A stretch of 64,000 bases of DNA, taken from assembly GCF_022458985.1 (NCBI RefSeq), contig NC_061777.1, positions 20,673,668 to 20,737,667 on the forward strand. The letters run 5' to 3'. Source of the DNA: Mugil cephalus (taxonomy: Eukaryota > Chordata > Actinopteri > Mugiliformes > Mugilidae). Of this stretch, positions 24,334 to 38,200 are shown piece by piece (within the stretch, counting starts at the first letter, position 1; each line of letters opens with the position of its first letter). A program made the position numbers and the translations under genes. The notes beneath the pieces are model-generated. The model searched no databases and was not told where the DNA came from. It saw only the letters and a list, made by a program, of their open reading frames with translations.

Positions 24334-24868
24334 ATGCTAGAGAGCTCGGCGGCTCTCTGCCCGGAGCTCGGCCTCAGCACCGCTCACCGCACGGTAACAA
24401 ACATGGAGAAAAACCCCAACAGCAGCACCAGCACCAAGGTTCCGCCTCGTTCCAGCTCCACAGGGCCCACACCGGGCGAATCTAAACCCAAAACAGGTGA
24501 CGACCCCGCACTAAATAACACAAATATGGCTGGAGGTCGCTAAAACGATGCAGTTAAGGAGTAATTGACTTGTGGCCTGTTGGGGCCTAGCAGTACTGCT
24601 GAGTGTTATCTGGTTGGTCTGACGTCGCTGTCAAAACAGTTGACCCACCAACTGCAGCTACTATTTGGTATTTGCACACAACAATGCACCTTAGTCTGTA
24701 GTTATGCACGACTTTTGACACGTGTAGATACAGATGCTTAATGGTAGTTAACACAATAACTACACCATAAATAAACTTTATTCCCAGTTATTTACTTACA
24801 GTGATGGCAATATTTGAATGTTTTCAAGATGTTTAATGTGAATAAATTACTGTGAATAAATTACTGTA

Positions 24869-24910
<42 letters not shown>

Positions 24911-27900
24911 TTTGTTAATCTTTGTAGAAATACTTTGCATTGAAAAATACACATACTTTCCAAAATATTTGGGTGAAAATGAAAGCATGCTATCTTACCA
25001 GTCCTGCACGAACCGCACCCCCCACCCCTATCTGACTGTATCTATGTTCGAGTTATGTTGAAACGGTGAAAAAATAGTTTCATAAAAATTCAACAGTATG
25101 TTAATTTTATGTATGTGGTATGTGGTGGTGCTGCTTTTTTAACCCAGCCTGTTGCCTAAAATAGAGTTGCCAAGAAATTTGAAACATGTGGGTCTTAACT
25201 TCATACAGTTTACAGTACAAATATTATTATAAAGTGCTGCCTTTAAAATTAAAACACAGTGGAAAAAACAACTGTGCAATAGTGTTGCTTAACTTCATGA
25301 GTTAGGATTTAGTGCAGGAATGTTATATTAGGATGCTTTGGTTTTTCGTAGAGTACATAATGTACTCGCAAGTGAGTGTATGTATTTGTTATGGTATGTG
25401 GAAATTGTTCCGGGCTTTAAATAATAGAGCGAAGCCCATGTTGAGGGCAGAAAATACAACACACACTTTGAGCTGTTAACTTGAATTAAATGGAATATAA
25501 TTTTGACAAAATAAGATGTGGTCTAAAAGTTCTAGTTTTGTAGTTCAAATAAAATTAGTTTTGATACATAAGAAACCAGCTTCAGAACTACTTTATTTAT
25601 TATGAATCAGATAAATACAATGTTGGAGTAACTGTTTCTATATTCATGCACCTAATGTGTTAATAATTTAAATTTCAGAAAACAAGAATAATGGGGGCTC
25701 CAAGCGCTACAGCCGCAAGCGTGAGCCCTCCTTTCCTAAAGCCGACAGTTTCCCTGGCACCCGCCGCACCAATTCACAGAAAAGCAAGAATTTTGACAAG
25801 AGACCCCCTCAGAGAGGTGGAGGACGACAATATGGAGTTACAGGTGGAGGACGACGTGAGGAGGTTGGTGTTGTTAATGGGTTAACTGTATTTACCTTGT
25901 TTGGAATAATGTGAGCAATCAAGGGTAATATGGCAGAAATTAATTCTCCAAATAAATCTGATAAACTATCCTCCAGGTAGCAGAGACGCGCCGGGCCGAG
26001 TTTAGCCCGGCTCAATTTGCTGGACCGAAAAAAATAAGCCTGAACCACCTGCTGAACTTCACCTTTGAACCACGTGGAGGCAACGGTGGCTTCGGAGACG
26101 GAGGCCACTCCTGTTGGGGCCGCCGAAACAAATGGGGCCACAAGCACAAGCCCTTTAACAAGGAGCTTTTTCTGCAGGCCAAGTAAGCACCTTGCATAAA
26201 GTAAATCTTTTTAAAGTCTGAGGCAGAGCATGCGAGAGTCATCCTGTTTTTGTGTGTGTCAGTTGTCAGTTTGTGGTGACTGATGACCAGGACTACAAGG
26301 CTCACTTCACTGATCCAGACACTCTGGTCAACTGGGACTGTGTGCAGCAAGTGGTGAGTATAAATCAGGAAGAGTCCAAACACTTTTTCACACCACTGTA
26401 TGTGTCAAACATTAAAGCACGTAATGACACGTTATTTCTGTACTTCCACAGCGCATCTATAGCCATGAGGTGCCATCTTGTCCCATCTGCCTCTACCCTC
26501 CTCTGGCAGCGCGCATCACCCGGTGTGGACACATCTTCTGCTGGCCGTGCATGCTGCACTACCTGTCCCTCAGTGACAAGAGCTGGTCCAAGTGCCCCAT
26601 CTGCTATGAGGCTGTGCATACAGCTGACTTGAAGAGGTAAATAAGAGGGAAATAAAATCTTTAGAAACTTTGAAATAAAAATAATCTTGCAGGGGTTTTG
26701 ACAGTGACTCTGTTGTTGCAGTGTGGTTGCTATGGAGACCAGGCAGTATGTGGCTGGTGATGTAATCACCATGCGCCTGATGCGGAGGGAGAAGGGGGCT
26801 CTGGTGGCGATGCCGAGCTCTCAGTGGGTGAAAGTGGAGGAGCCTGTTCGCTTTGGAGGTAAGAGGCGGAAGCAGGCATCTTTAATATATCTATCAGAAA
26901 CTGTTGCACAACAACTAAAGCACTAAACAGGCAACAGTGACAAACATCATTAAACTTTGTTGTTAATGTGTGTTTTGTAGATGCTTGTTTGAGCCCATAC
27001 TCCAAGCTGCTGCTGACCTCCCCGGCGCAGGTCCTGAGCCTGGTGGCGGAGGAGAAAGCCGCCCTGCAGGCTGAGTTTAGCCAGGAAGAGGACGCTCAGG
27101 GCTGCTTCATTCAGAGCGCGCTTTGTCTGCTGCAGGTAAAACTATACGCCTCTTTTTAGAAACACATATTAAGGTAAATTTGGCTGTTTGGCAACGAATA
27201 AAAACATAAATGCTGTGAATGAATGCATTTAAATGGAGTAAAAATACTTGAGACTTTCACATGTCTCAAGGTTGATTCTGAAACCTATTTCATCACAGAA
27301 TGAAATCATACAGACTGATCATATAGGTGTTTATCTGTATGTCTTTGTGGTGTAGGAGCGAGAGGAAATGTTGCTGAAGCAGCAGAACGTGAGTGCAGAT
27401 GGCCTTGATTTGTCGTCTCTGACTCTGAAAGAGAAGGAACCTCCTTCTCCTGTGGAGGAAGTGGTGACTAACATCAGCAGTGCCAAGGTGAGTCTGAAAG
27501 TGCACCTTTTTACACTCTTTGTTTGAGGTATTAGATCACGGATCAGGTTGTTTTACTTGCACATTGTTCCCTGTAATTGTAATTTCTACTTTCATATGAT
27601 ATGTTATACGTTTTATACGTGCTGTCACATCTTCCTTCTTCCCCTCTCAGCCTGTATTGCAGTACGCTTCAGCATTTGATGATGAGGTGGCAGAGCTCAC
27701 AGAAGATGCAGCTTCTGAACTGCCAGACTTTCCTGAATCACATCTGGAGAGTGTGCTGGAGGAGCCTCCTGTAGCTCCGATGGACGAAATCCCAGAGCCT
27801 CAGCTTGATGAGGAGAAACCAGCCAGTCAGGCAGAGTCAGGCCGCCCATCAACCAGTCTGGTGCACGGCCCCTATTACTATTTCTACCAAGGTCAGTAAT

Positions 27901-30460
27901 TCTCTCCTCTCAACAAAGAGCACATCTAAGGAAATTACTGCTGAAACATTTAGATTGGATAAACACTGATGGTTAAGTCTAGTAGAGGCAGGACATGGGA
28001 TAAATCAGCTGGAAATTGATTTTTGTTTAGTGTTAAAATGGATATTTTAAAACTCAGTATCATACTATTTATACCTGAGCTTGGGATTAGAAACAATTTG
28101 ACTACATTTTCATCTTCGTGCTAACTTCATAAAGACCTCCTTGTGATAGAGTAAACACAGATCCTTAGTTTCAGATGTGTCCTGTGTCTTTCCTGTCATA
28201 TTTACGTTTCTGTGTTGACACATTTTACTTGAGCAGTTTTTCCTCCTTTCTCCTTCCAGCTGACGACTGCCAGCAGATGTTCCTGCATCCTGTGAATGTG
28301 CGCTGTCTTTTGCGTGAATACGGCAGCTTGGAGGCCAGTCCAGACACCATCACCGCAACAGTGGTGGAGATAGTGGGACACACAGTCACTGAGGTCAGCA
28401 AACAAGGAACCACAAAAATGAGAAGTCATGCATTGAATTTTGTTATTCTTTGTAGTTGACTCTTTGAAGCCGTTCTTGTTTTGACTGATTTCTCTTGTTT
28501 GGTCTCGTCGCAGGACATCCGTCGTAGGCATCGCTATCTGGCTCATCTGCCGCTCACATGCGAGTTCAGCATCTGTGAGTTGGCTCTACAGCCACCAATC
28601 CTGTCCAAAGAAACTCTGGACACATTTGCAGGTTAGTGCACCTTAAACTCAGATCTCAGGATGAGCATTTTAAATGTTTGGCGTTTCATGGGTTTTTCTT
28701 ATAAATTCTCCCTAAAACCTTTAGACGACTTGGAGAAAAGAAAGCGCCTGAGGCAGAAGAAGGCGAGGGATGAGAAGCGCAGAGAGAAGCGAATCGAAAT
28801 TGAGGAGAACAAGAAGCAGGGTAAATGTAAGTATAGCTGAACGGTTATACTTACATTACTGAAGGGTTACTCTGTCACACAAGGTCCAGAATGAGATACA
28901 TTTACACTAATTTGCCTTATCAGATCCTGAGGTGCATATTGGATTAGAGAACCTTCAGCATTTCCCAGCATTCGGCTCTCCGCCTCACAACAGCAGCCCC
29001 CCGATTCAACCTGACTTCACATTTGCCCCTCCTTCCCCCCTCAGCAGCAGTCCTATCTCTGGTAAGACAAAACCTTAAATCTGCCTGTTACTACTCACGG
29101 ACATTTGTTTACTCTGGCCAGCTCATGACAACTCCTTTCGCCTCCTTACGCTCTGTTTGTGCATGATTTTTTTTTTTTCTTCTCCAGATGGGATGAAATT
29201 TCCATGTCTGAATGTGCCGTCACCCACTGTTGGTAGTCTAGAGGACGATTCCCATTGCATGTCCTTTGCACAGGTGTGTATGGTAACAATGGTCTTTTCA
29301 TTTTTCATTAGGGAAATGTGTGACATAACTTGACATGGTGTGAATCTGACTGTGTCCTGTGTAGATGCTAAGAGACGGGAAAGCCAGAGTTGATGCTGGG
29401 CCCAGGATCACTCCAAAGAAAGGTAGTGCATGACTGCAGATGTTGTGGTGGCTTGTAACACACAGTTTGGAGGTTTAAAACAGTAATTTGGAAAATTAGA
29501 TGAGTAGAGTGTGACACTGAGCTCAGACTGCAGACGTTTTAGGACGTCTGCAGGACTTCAGTGTAGAGCTGGCTCAGTACAGAGGCTCAGCCCAGGTTAT
29601 CTGACAAGGTGAAATACTAACAGATACCCTCTTAAACCTCCCAGACCACTTTCAGAGTGACTGTGGCTTCCCTTAACTTAAAATTAAACATATTTTACAC
29701 AGTAACTGATAAGAGAGATAATCCACAGGGACAAGAAGCCACTGATAGTGCTGTCAAGGAATGGTAAACATTCCCGCCCTTAAAGCTAGCCAGCATGTTG
29801 CTGTTGGAAGGTATTAAAATCTCAGCTCCAGTGCTCCTTCAAGATTTACAGACTACGGGGGAAATTACTTTGTTACCGTAGCTTCGTTGCACATAAAAGT
29901 TAACAGTCGTAAAAACCACAAGAAAGCTAAAATAAAATGAGATTAAATTAAAGTAAAAAAACAAAAAAGTATTATCTAGCAACACAGAATAACAACCGTC
30001 TTCTCAGCCGTTTGACTGTGTGTTTTTGTTTTTCCATTTCCTGTAGAACCAGTTTGTGTATGTTATACAGTGTAACACCCCACGGGCTTCCTGAACTCAT
30101 TATTGCGCCTTGTCCCATGCAGATAAGCTGCTAGCTCCCCCTGCAGCAGACAGCGATGGTGAGAGCGATGGGTCGGACCGGGTCCCTGTGCCCAGCTTTC
30201 AGAACTCCTTCAGCCAGGCTTTTGAGAAGGCACTTCTACAGCTGGACAATGGTCCAGCTTCTCCTCCACAACCTGTGGTTGAACCAGGTCTGGAAGTTAG
30301 ATGTTTATTTTTTCTTTGTGTGTGTGTATTTTTTATTTATTTTTTTCATCACAAGCTTTTACTCAACATTGTTTGTTCTCTTTCAGATGAAAAAGGAGGA
30401 AAGAAGAAAAAGAAAAAGCAGAAACTTCTGTTCAGCACATCCATGGTTCACACAAAGTAG
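24334..30460 (+). CDS. rnf10: RING finger protein 10, E3 ubiquitin ligase
   Basis: RNF10 is a RING-type E3 that ubiquitinates 40S proteins uS3/uS5 on stalled ribosomes. It is also reported as a synapse-to-nucleus messenger that binds MEOX2. Seventeen exons give 789 aa: 24334-24496, 25679-25863, 25977-26182, 26263-26353, 26452-26636, 26722-26858, 26981-27135, 27356-27487, 27651-27891, 28260-28393, 28514-28631, 28725-28826, 28924-29061, 29188-29273, 29365-29422, 30123-30287 and 30387-30460. The RING is residues 225-266 with all ligands present: C225, C228, C240, H242, C245, C248, C263, C266. Other family blocks are [74 protein letters not shown] and the C terminus [14 protein letters not shown], almost identical to human. 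The start at 24334 (MLESSAAL) parallels the human upstream start. A downstream in-frame ATG at 24403 (MEKNPNSS) is the alternative. Confidence 0.96.
24872..24907. repeat. TA dinucleotide microsatellite in rnf10 intron 1
   Basis: This is an uninterrupted TA run of about 18 units, probably polymorphic. Confidence 0.95.
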
Positions 30461-31505
30461 ACAACACTGAAGTTCATTTAATCCCATTGTTTCTGGAATC
30501 TTCCCACTGCTTGTGTTTTACTCCCATGTAGACCTGTCTTGGAACTACAAGCTATTGAAATAGGTTTTAGTATGTAGCCAAAGTTCATGCTGCTTCAGAC
30601 TTTGTTCCATTGGCTTTATCTACTGTTGGGTGTCTTCCATCAGTTTAATTTACATTCATTTTTTGGTATAGAAAAGGTCAAGGCTTTATATCATCCTCCT
30701 GCCACACTGAAAGCCTTATGGGTAATATTAAGTTCAGATGCTAAGTAAAGTGAGGAATATAACATCCTGCTGGTGCTATTGTGTGCTTCGAGTGTTTCAT
30801 GACTTCCATACCTGATACCTGACTGAATCACAGTTTATGTATCATGACCACACATACAAGGAAAGTGAAACAGTTTCCACTGAGAATTGCTATCTATCTA
30901 GGACCCATGAGTAATGTGGAGAAGATAACTTGAGGGTGCTTTATACTAGAGTAGCAGTCAGCCAGCTGCAGGTACGTTGCACCTTTGAGTCTTCCCAGGA
31001 TACTCGACATGCCCTTCCCTTTAGAACATACGGAAACAAATGTGTAGATTTTTTTTTTTCAGTGTTTATCACATAATTTTAATTTGGGCCTGGAGAGGAT
31101 ACATTTGGGGGGTCTGCAGATCTCAAAGCTAGTATTTTGTAACACCAGCCTAACACATGATGTTCTAAAACCAAGAAGTGAAAACACAGTATTGTATAAA
31201 AGAGATTAGTTCTGGGGTTACAACAGAACTCTTGATATATTCTGCCTGGTTAAATCACAAATACGCACTTTCTTCTCCTTACGTTCCCCATCGATTTCAC
31301 CTTCTGTTTACTAAGGTTTAACATTAACATACCCAGTTTTATTTCAGTGTTGAAGAAATGTGTGAGGTTGCTGACATTTAACGAAATGCTTTTGAAACCA
31401 TGAAAAGAAGTGGATTTTTGTTTGGTTTGAGGGTTCTTTTCTTTGATTCACCTTTAATTTTCAGCAAGTGTATGGACTAGTAAGCATAACTAGTCTGTTG
31501 TAATG
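30461..31505 (+). other. rnf10 3'UTR
   Basis: Non-coding sequence between the rnf10 stop and the AATAAA at 31506-31511. No repeats or other genes were recognised. Confidence 0.6.
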
Positions 31506-31511
31506 AATAAA
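31506..31511 (+). terminator. rnf10 poly(A) signal
   Basis: AATAAA in TGAATAAACAT, followed by a TG-rich stretch (CTGTCTGTTGCTGTTC). This is the first canonical signal after the rnf10 stop. Confidence 0.6.
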
Positions 31512-31699
31512 CATATGCACAATCAACTGTCTGTTGCTGTTCATTATATCTGGTAAAGCCAGATTTGGTGCAGTATTTTCTTTTATCCACATGAGGGCAG
31601 TCAGGAAAAGCCCTCAGATCTGTATAGTACAATCATTGACTATTTATCAATGGAGTGCAGTCTATTGTATTGTAAAACCGTCCACGTGTTACTAAACCG

Positions 31700-32434
31700 T
31701 GATTGGTTAATGTCAGTTTAAGAGTTGACTTCGACTAAAAGCATAATGGTACCGAGGTACCCGAAATATCAGGGTTTCCTCATTCATATAAAACTTACCA
31801 TGTTTATTTAGGCATATAAAGTGCCATTGAGTTACATTTGTGTGTTTGTTTTACCCGGTATGTATCTAGTTAATTGTTATGTGGCTGGGACGGATCAGAC
31901 TTGCTCAATCACCTTATTCCTTTTTCATTTTAGTATTAAGCTGGAGATTCATGAAGTTACCTAAATTAAGCTCAGCGTTATACCGGAAGTCGACGGGTTT
32001 TTCGTATAAGTAGCTTGTTTATGTTAACTACTCTCCAAAGATATGTTCCTGAGGTCAAAGATAACGAGTTCGTTTAAGCGTACATTTAGGTTTAAGTGAC
32101 TACTGTCGTGTTTTATATTCACAGACAGTGATTTGTGTTTGTGTTACGGTGTAGTAACCGGAAGAGGTTGGTTGTGTTGTCTCTCTTGACTATCTCTGAG
32201 GCTGAGGCCAACCAGTCAGTCCAGCTCTAGTAGCCTGTCAACAACACTGCAACCTGAGACGGGATAGACAGACACTCATTTGGCTGCCCGACTAAACCAG
32301 CTAACTTAGCTGCCCTGCTAGCGTCTCTATCAACCAACTGTTACGTCTCTTAATTATTCCTGGATATTTTTGTTTTTGCTGTTCTGAAGTTATTTCGACA
32401 CGAGGGGAGAAAGAAAACCTGGATTTACCGCTTG
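31700..32434 (+). promoter_or_regulatory. Candidate promoter and non-coding exon 1 of the KIAA1671 gene
   Basis: Two ETS-type motifs, ACCGGAAGT (31982-31990) and ACCGGAAG (32157-32164), precede a segment ending in a strong donor, CGCTTG|GTAAGT, at 32434/32435. I infer a TATA-less promoter and an untranslated first exon ending at 32434, spliced to the coding exon near 35235. Transcript evidence would be needed to place the start. Confidence 0.4.
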
Positions 32435-35234
32435 GTAAGTTGTCTCCAGTCCGGACCAGGGACAGGTTCAGTCAGTGTTTCCATTTTGTTAGTTCTTGAG
32501 TTGTTAGCTCAGCGTTGCTAGCCAGCAAGCTGATCATACGTTTGTCCTTTTTCTCATTTGTAGTCCGTGGTAATTATTGAATAACTCCACGTTTGCCCTC
32601 AGTGCGCCATGCTTATTCAATGTATAGGTTTTTATTAATGAGTGTTAAATGGCATCCCCCTTTTTTTTCTAAGCAGGCCAGCTCAGGTCTTTAGTTAAAC
32701 TGGACCCGGGCACTGTCCGTACAGGAAGAGATAACACTTGTTGCGAATCATGGACTGAGGTAGCTGTGACAAAAGAAACCAGTGGAGACTATGAGATTCA
32801 CAAAAAGCAGCCATTGTTGTTAAATTGTAGATAAACCATTGGATATGATCAATGAGCTGCATTTGTTGTAGTTATATTCTTAGTGTGTGAGTGAAGGGGT
32901 GGACCTGCTGTATGTGGCACATGTACACATTAAATACTACTACTGTTTGATACTATTTCCATAGTAATATTCCTTAAATCTTCTGAATCATGCCATTGTT
33001 AATATTGTTAGATGTTTGGTCATGGACAGGCTTAGCTCTGCACGGAGTCTTTGTTATTTAAAGCTTTGTTTCGCACTATTTGAGAACTCACCTGAGTTAT
33101 GACTTCTTCTTTTAGTTGTTAGTACATCAAATGACCCGATTTCCTCCGTAGAACTGGCTTAACCAGATTAAAGATTTAGTATCTTTTGCTAGTAGCAGTC
33201 AGAGTCAAAACACAACAAACAATGGCTGGCTTAACCTATGCCCTTGTGTCCTGTCTGCACTTCCTGCAAGAAATTGAAGAAATGTGTGGGACATTTTCTT
33301 AAAACTGGGTCCTGAATGTATTGGGGTTCAGTATATGTACCTGTTGCGCAAGCTAACATTCACACCCCTTAACTTCTTGACAGGTATTTTTTGTGGTTTT
33401 CATTAATGAGCTGTCCTGCGTTGGTCTAAGCCAAATAAAAGGCAGACGTTTCCCTAATCCCCGCTGTGCTCCTCGACCCACCATCACAGTCAAATGTTTA
33501 GCATTCCATCTTGGCGAAGGCGTTTCCTGTCAACAACTGAAGTTCATGTTTTCATCTTTTTAATCTCTTTTCCCTGAGCTCAAGCCTCCACTTTTCCCCA
33601 GCAGCCTTCTCTCCTTCCTTGTCTTTTCGTTTTCTATATTTGTAGAGTTTTTATTTAAATAGGTTTAAAATAGCGACGGCTGCTATGGCATCAGCCAGTA
33701 GATATAAATAATGAGCCCCACAGAAAAACGTGTTTGAGGACATGCTTGACACTGAAAAGAACAGCAAACAGCAGTGTTTACTGTATTCATAGTTCCAACA
33801 TTCACTGATTGCATTTACATGGGTAGTAAGTGATGGACAAGAAGCGATTGAGCACATAATGCAGATGTGTGAAAAAATAAATAGAAGAACTAACTTTGCT
33901 TGTGTGTTTTGTTTTTTTGTTGTTTTGTTTTTTGCTTGTTTTTTCGTCTGGGCATGTGTCATTAGCTAAAATGCATGGGTGTGACTTTGTTTATTCTAGC
34001 CTGTGTCAGTGTAAACTTCATCATCTATTTGCTGCTCTATGACTGCGTGAGAACATGCACAGAGACGCATTTGGACAAACCCGGCTGCAGCTGTGATTTG
34101 TCTACCATGGCCTCAAGCAAAGCAGTCTTTGACAAGTAAAAGTCTGGTGCGCTTTGTTGACGCATAGTGTGCTCTTCTTAGGCTCCTTCACCGCCCTTCT
34201 CCTGTGTGATATGACATCGCGGCTTGCTTACAACAAAAGCCCAAGCTCCACAGCAGACGGTTGACATCTGGTCAGGTAGGATATGCTCGGATTATTTTCA
34301 GCATTTTGATCCAGCGTGTCGTCGTTTGAAAAGTCAACACGGCAACATGTGGAAAGCATTATCAGTTGTGACGGAGGAGCCTCTTCAAGGGCTAACACTG
34401 ATGTACTTGGTTATCTTCGTTATCACTGTGGAAACGACAGATAAAAATGATTATCACGACAATGTGTCAGAACAAAGCTTGCTAACCAGGTTCTAATTTA
34501 TCACTATATCTCCTTTACATATAGTTTAAGTGAATCTTTATCTGTAATGGAAGTGCGGAGTGAGTTTGTAGATGAATCCAGCATTGACTGTTGAACACAC
34601 ATATTCTTGTGACATAGTATGAAAAAGAAAACAATGGCTTTGTACAGTTCTCCAGCCCATCCTTGTCTCATGCTACAAAGGTATGCAGTCGTACTGCACC
34701 AGTCATTCAACTCAGAGATACACATTTTGCAAGTTTATTTGATAGATTACAACTCATTGTGCCAAACACAAATGCATAACGTGGATAATGGATAATTGTA
34801 TTACACTGCTTCTTCCCTGTCAAGAAAATGCATTACGAGCACTGACTCCAGGCTGTATCGTGTTAAAATATCTACCACATTACAAAAGTGCAGTTGTTTT
34901 TATGTTTTGTCTTGTCAAGATATCAAAATGTGAACGTAAATGACAAGAAGAATAACTGCTTGTTGGTGACAGGGATCAATAGGTTCGTTTTAACCGGCCT
35001 GAGTGATGTCTGTGTCACGAAGGCCCATAAAAGTGCTCTAATGAAAGGCACTCCTTAGACAAAGTCCACATTATTAGCAGTTGGTTGTAGAGAGACTGCT
35101 TTGACGCGGAGCATGAGCGTGATTTGCAGTATTTCGTGAGGTTGCTGACGATCGCAATGATCAGGATGTTTTTGGTTTGTTGTTCTGAGGAGTTTTTTTT
35201 TTTCTATGTACTTGAAAAAGGTGCTGTTCAAAGG
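32435..35234. other. Probable first intron of the KIAA1671 gene
   Basis: This is non-coding AT-rich DNA. Open frames here (for example 33651-33962 minus and 34224-34496 plus) are low-complexity or isolated and have no splice or family support. No RNA genes or clear mobile elements were seen. Confidence 0.45.
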
Positions 35235-38200
35235 ATGGCTGCTCAGGTGGAGGTTCAAACTGGGGAGGTAGGGAGGACAGTGGCAGGGGGACGACTACAC
35301 CTGAGTCCCCTGGCTGACTCCAGCAATAAGAGCCTCAACGAGATCCCGCCCATCAGTCAGTCCCATGTCATTGCATCAGAACCGAACAAGCCTCTCCCTG
35401 GCCCAAAGCCACGGCTCACTCCTAAACCTTATGCTGTGGAGAAGAATACAACTATTAAGCCCATACTTGCCCCTAAGCCCCAAACTAAACCCAGACCACA
35501 GTCCACTCACCTTGTGGGATATAAACCAGAGCTACCAATCAGTCCAAAACCACAGTATCCAGCTGCTACTAGCAAAGTTAAACCAGCCTCCACAAACCTC
35601 AGCCGCCCTGCCCCTACCTCCTTCAAAACCTCTAATAAGTTAAATGCTGGACAGGCAACCAAGCCAGTAGTCCAGCCATTTAAACCAGCCCCTCCTCTTG
35701 ACCCTGGAGACCACAGCAAGGGACAGAAACCTGGTGCAACAAGCTTGGCCTATTCCAAGAGCCTTAAAACACTCACAGCCGCAGAGTGGTCTGGAACCAC
35801 GAAGAAGGAAGCTGAGAAGGACCAAAATGCACAGGACAAAAGTGGAACCTCTATCACCAGAGCCAAGTCTATGGGTTTTCTCGTTCTGGTAGGGCAAGAG
35901 GAAGAAGAAAAACCTAAGCCTGAAGTATCTGTGCCACTGCGACCCCGTCCCAGACCCTCTAGGCCCAGACCTGTGTCAGCCATTTTTCCTGACAGTCCAT
36001 CTAAGACAGAAACACCAGTACCCGCTCCTCGCTGGACTGCGAGACGACCCCTTTCAGCTGATCTCACATCCAAGTTTGAATCAATTGGTCTTTCACTGCA
36101 CCGTAAAAGTACAAACACTAATACTAAGGAGGACACTGCAGAGAAGGAGGCACTACCGCAAAAGCGAGAACAAGACAACCCCCCGAAGAGTACCACACTA
36201 CAAGGCCCTGATGGTGTAGCTGATGCTGTCCTCTCAGAAACAGCTGCGAAAGAGACTGAAGAAGATAAGCGTAGGGTTAGCATTAAGTCACGAATCAGTC
36301 TTCTCCTCGATTCATCGTCCTGTCCTGGGGCAGGTCTCACAGGCCAAGGGTCAGATCTCCCTTCTCCAGTGCAGCCGGTTCCCGAAACAGAACCAGCAGT
36401 TGGAGTTAGGCAGCTCATCAAGCAGCTGACAGTTGATACGACGCCAACTCAGAGCCCCGCAGTGAAACCAGCAGTGAAGCCACGTCCCTTGCCCCTTGAC
36501 CTAACCAAAAGGTAAGCTGCTCTTAACGTCCATTGCTTTGCTTTTGTTCTGTGTCTTTGTCCAGGAGTCCCATTGTCATGCATGGCTTTTGTGTGTGTGT
36601 GATGTATGTTCTCAGGTTTTCATCCGAGAAGTCGCCAGACCTAGTTCCCCTCAGTGAAGCAGCAGACCGCCATGAGATCAGCAAAGATCCTCAGAGGGTA
36701 AGAGAGGGACTGAGCTGAGCTGTGTAGGAAATGCTTTCTGTCGGGTTCAGTCTGTGTTTAGCAGGCAAATGAGAATAACAAAGGGAGACTATATTACTGC
36801 TCATTGCTTGGAAACGCTTCCACGTGCAATAATATAAACAGAGTTGCCCTTTGATGTGTGTGGTTTTATTTTTGCCAACTCTCGGCACAATAAAATTTTG
36901 AGGCACATCACAAAAAGTAAAAACAAATTCTATCTGCCTACACACATTGTTTTTACACTGCAATTGTAGTCATACATTTACCTTCAAGAGTGTTTACAGT
37001 TTCTATGGGGCAAAGCCTGTCTCCATCCAGAACAAAATTTCCATAGAGGAAATGGGGCGTTGCAGCAAAAAAGGACTGCCGCCACAGATGTACAAAGCTG
37101 TGGAACTCAAGAAGGTAGAAACATTAATCATCCCCAGTGGCCGACAGTTATGAAACACACAGAGACGAGATCACTGGGAAAAGGTCAATACAGAGAGGCT
37201 TTGATTACCACCTCTGCACCACACCCACTGTTATGAGGCCAAGGAGATACCTTTTGTGTGCTCAGAGTTGTTCCGTCAATCACTACGACTCTTTTGTATG
37301 CTGTATTTTCACCTGCGTCATTTTCAAGTTGCATTGCTCTCATTTCTTGTTTCATGGAATTAAAAAGTCCTTTGTTGTAGAGAGAAAAGCAATTGAAATG
37401 AATAAAGAGACTTGGATCATACAGTTATAACTTAAAACTTACCGGTACGTCTTTTAATTTTCTCAGGCTGAAGATCCCACTCTCACTCCCAGTGACCTGA
37501 ACACATTCTTGGATTTTTTAAAAGATTCAGAAGAGCAACTGAAAAAGTTGTCTGAAGGGCTCGAGTCAGGACAGACATCTCCTGCCAAGGAAAGTGGTCC
37601 TGCTGGTGAAGTACAGACAGTGCGAGCATCGTTGTTCGAAAACGTTGTGGAAAGGCACAGTGTGCTGATGATGGACGACAGCGGCGTGGACAAGGATTTG
37701 CTCAGCAGCCCGTCATTTAAGAGGGGAGATGCAGAGGACGAGGGAACTCTAGTCACTGCCACCTACAGAGAGCCTGTGTCTCCCTCAGGTCCTATGAGGG
37801 TGTTACATGCTTTTGACACAGTGCAGGCAGTGGAAGAGAACAGGGTGGTGAGTGAGAGCGTCCTGTCAGCTCAGCGGGAGGATAAGGCCATGACGCTCCG
37901 ATCCAGACGCTCAGAAGGCAGCCGGCCAGTTGTGGATAAAACTGATGCTGCTCAAGGACAGACAGCTTTGTCGATGATGTCAGAACGGCAGCCGCGAATC
38001 CTCAGAGTAGGAGGTTTACAGAAGTGGCCCACAGGCCTCGACCAATCACCAAGTATGGAGACGGGGATCTTGAAAGATTCTCAAAGGGAAGAACAAGTGT
38101 TTTTGGATAAAGACAAAGACTGGCCGAGAGCGGCTGAACAGGATGACGTGGCCGCAGCACCTAAACGTCTCAAAATGCTACAACCAGAAGAACAGCTGAA

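Noticed and set aside
29520-30122. Possible missing exon in the long rnf10 intron 15
   Set aside because: Exons 15 and 16 join in phase and match the human protein without a gap; no conserved reading frame in the intron.
31588-31606. CCACATGAGGGCAG as a CTCF site
   Set aside because: Two mismatches at strongly conserved core positions, so weaker than the two sites reported.
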